Positions 5,899-6,866 of a stretch of 6,866 bases of DNA are shown piece after piece (position 1 is the stretch's first letter; every line of letters begins with the position of its first letter). Both the position numbers and the translations under genes were made by a program. The DNA comes from Actinomycetes bacterium (GTDB taxonomy: Bacteria; Actinomycetota; Actinomycetes; S36-B12; UBA10799). The stretch is taken from assembly GCA_029779995.1 (NCBI GenBank), contig JAKOZM010000501.1, forward strand, positions 1-6,866, in the 5' to 3' direction. The notes under the pieces were generated by a model. That model was not told the DNA's origin. It did no database searches and worked only from the letters and a program-made list of their open reading frames with translations.

Positions 5899-6627
5899 AG
5901 GATGGAGCTCACGTTGGCTGTTCGGCGGCAGGTGACCAAGGCCCAGGTGGAGAGATACCGCAAGGGGACCAAGAGCGAGAAGGGCGCCGTCCTGGATGCG
6001 CTCACGCTGGCCACGGGGTGGCATCGCGACCATGCACGGAAGGCGTTGCGGACTGCACTGTCAGGGCATGAGCCCCCGGCGCGGGCGGCTCGCGCGCCCC
6101 GGTACACCTATCCGCCTGAGAGCATCGAGGCGCTGGTCAAGTGCTGGGCCGTGCTGGGCGGGCCCGCCGGGAAAGTGCTAGCCCCGGCGCTGCCGGACCT
6201 GGTCCCGTCCCTGCTGCGACACGGTGAACTAGACCTGACACAAGAGCTGGCGGTGGCGCTGGCATCGATGTCGGCAGCCACGATCGACCGACGCCTGCGG
6301 CCCTGCAAGATCGGTCTGGTCGCCGGGAAGGGCCGGTCGATGACCAAACCGGGCACCTTGCTCAAGTCCAGCATCCCCATGAAGACCTGGCACGAATGGG
6401 ACGACACCGCACCCGGGTTCATCGAGATCGACCTGGTCTCCCACGACGGCGGCGACAACAACGGCCACTTCGCCTACACGTTGAACGCCACCGACATCGC
6501 TACCGGCTGGACCGAAGCAATCACGGTGCGCTCCAAAGGAGAGCGCATCGTCAGTGCCGGGCTGGACCAGCTGCGCCTGGCATTCCCGTTCGCGGTCCTG
6601 GGCGTCCACTCCGACAACGGCAGTGAG
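5887..6627 (+). pseudogene. DDE transposase (integrase catalytic core), truncated by a nested insertion
   Basis: The intact part encodes 247 residues from GTG 5887 (GAAGG 7 nt upstream). An ATG at 5902 is possible but has no properly spaced ribosome site. Numbering from that ATG, an N-terminal DNA-binding region (ELTLAVRRQVTKAQVERYRK, then ALTLATGWHRDHARKAL, about 2-50, helix-turn-helix-like) precedes the retroviral-integrase-type core. There GFIEIDLVSHDGG supplies the first catalytic Asp177 and GVHSDNGSE the second, Asp238. In this family the next residues are normally Phe-Ile/Val-Asn and the catalytic Glu follows about 35 residues later. Here the sequence changes directly after GSE into the end of an IS30-type element, so the Glu is missing and the protein should be inactive. 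The frame stays open to the window edge, but that tail matches no transposase and is read-through of the inserted DNA. I would not assign an IS family firmly. Confidence 0.88.
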
Positions 6628-6866
6628 GGCGGATTCAACTGGTCGTCGCAACACCTCGTCATGGTAGGTGTTGAATGGCTCGTCGTCAGCAGGCCGCGGA
6701 TCGGGCGATCAGGCCCAAGCTCCGCTCGCCTGGGCATCCGAAGTTCCCACGCGAAGTGGTCGCGAGGTTCTGGTCCGGTATCGCCGACGGGTTGCTCCCG
6801 ATCGAGGCCTCGGCTGCGGCCGGGGTGTCGGCGCCGGTGGGGCAGCGTTGGTACCACCACGCTGGC
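6628..6866 (+). mobile_element. IS30-family insertion sequence, left part, inserted into the outer transposase
   Basis: The left end begins at or within a few bases of 6628. The first bases, around ATTCAACTGGTCGTCGCAAC (6633-6652), have the character of the terminal inverted repeats of actinobacterial IS30 elements as I remember them. The transposase gene starts 47 nt further in. The right end and the target duplication lie outside the window, so the boundary cannot be exact. Confidence 0.72.
6675..6866 (+). CDS. IS30-family transposase, N-terminal 64 residues, cut by the window end
   Basis: The frame opens with ATG 6675, directly after an in-frame TGA at 6672, so no earlier start is possible; AGGTG lies about 5 nt upstream. 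The 64 residues visible contain a basic N-terminus (ARRQQAADRAIRPKLRSPGH) and the helix-turn-helix typical of IS30 transposases. That motif comprises FPREVVARFWSGIADGL, the Glu-Ala-Ser-Ala-Ala-Ala segment, then AGVSAPVGQRWYHHAG. It binds the element's terminal repeats. The catalytic DDE domain lies beyond position 6866, so whether this copy is intact is unknown. The frame differs from that of the interrupted transposase. Identification rests on the EAS/AAAGVS...GQRWYHHAG pattern, which resembles EEAAVAVGVSPAVGSRWFREAG in relatives. Confidence 0.85.
   Translation, partial: MARRQQAADRAIRPKLRSPGHPKFPREVVARFWSGIADGLLPIEASAAAGVSAPVGQRWYHHAG

Larger units (their letters stand above)
5821..6866 (+). 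mobile_element. Outer insertion sequence (DDE/integrase-fold transposase), interrupted by an IS30-family element; left end only
   Basis: The left boundary is approximate: it lies between the promoter at 5820 and the first end repeat at 5834. Two end repeats, a transposase gene starting inside the second one, and the abrupt break after 6627 define the element. Its 3' part, if retained, must lie beyond the inserted IS30-type element outside this window. TTGACT at 5830-5835 resembles a -35 box pointing into the transposase, but the matching -10 (TAGGGC) is poor. Confidence 0.75.

Noticed and set aside
6628..6866. In-frame extension of the outer transposase into the IS30 element as a fusion protein
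   Set aside because: The frame is open only by chance. The translated tail is Arg/Ser/Gly-rich, lacks the expected catalytic Glu region, and runs in a different frame from the recognisable IS30 transposase.

Overview
The window comes from a high-GC Gram-positive bacterium (Actinomycetota; a Micrococcales-like host is plausible but not provable here). The evidence is the strong G/C third-position bias, GTG and TTG starts, long antisense shadow frames, and the gene families present. It looks like the edge of a surface-glycan locus that has been invaded by transposons.

Positions 1-5644 hold five genes, all on the minus strand. In transcription order they are: a secreted protein made almost entirely of three cell-wall-binding type 2 (CWB2) repeats (5644-4463); a strong hairpin (4378-4338); a family-4 glycosyltransferase with a TTG start (4291-3170); a DegT/DnrJ/EryC1-type sugar aminotransferase (3069-1888); a small PglC-type polyprenyl-phosphate sugar-1-phosphate transferase (1877-1257); and a UDP-sugar 6-dehydrogenase of the UDP-ManNAc dehydrogenase type that runs off the left edge (1139-1). 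The last four form a plausible operon. The dehydrogenase and aminotransferase make modified nucleotide sugars, the PglC-like enzyme loads the first sugar phosphate onto undecaprenyl phosphate, and the glycosyltransferase extends the chain. The exact sugars cannot be fixed from this window.

The CWB2 gene has a recognisable promoter (TTGCCT, 17 bp, CATAAT at 5820-5792) and a leader of about 140 nt that appears to begin with a stem-loop. CWB2 modules are known to bind anionic cell-wall polymers in Clostridioides difficile. A stand-alone CWB2 protein beside a glycan locus therefore suggests that the glycan is its ligand (inference).

Positions from about 5821 to 6866 are mobile DNA on the plus strand. 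A DDE (integrase-fold) transposase reads cleanly through its first two catalytic Asp residues and then breaks off directly after HSDNGSE. There an IS30-family element begins, and its transposase N-terminus is in a different frame and continues past the right edge. This is a nested insertion. The left end of the outer element carries two near-identical repeats of about 30 bp and lies almost against the -35 box of the CWB2 promoter.

No RNA genes, CRISPR array or complete novel defence-type system were seen. The most interesting points are the CWB2/glycan pairing, the strand-asymmetric hairpin between them, and the nested transposon at the promoter.
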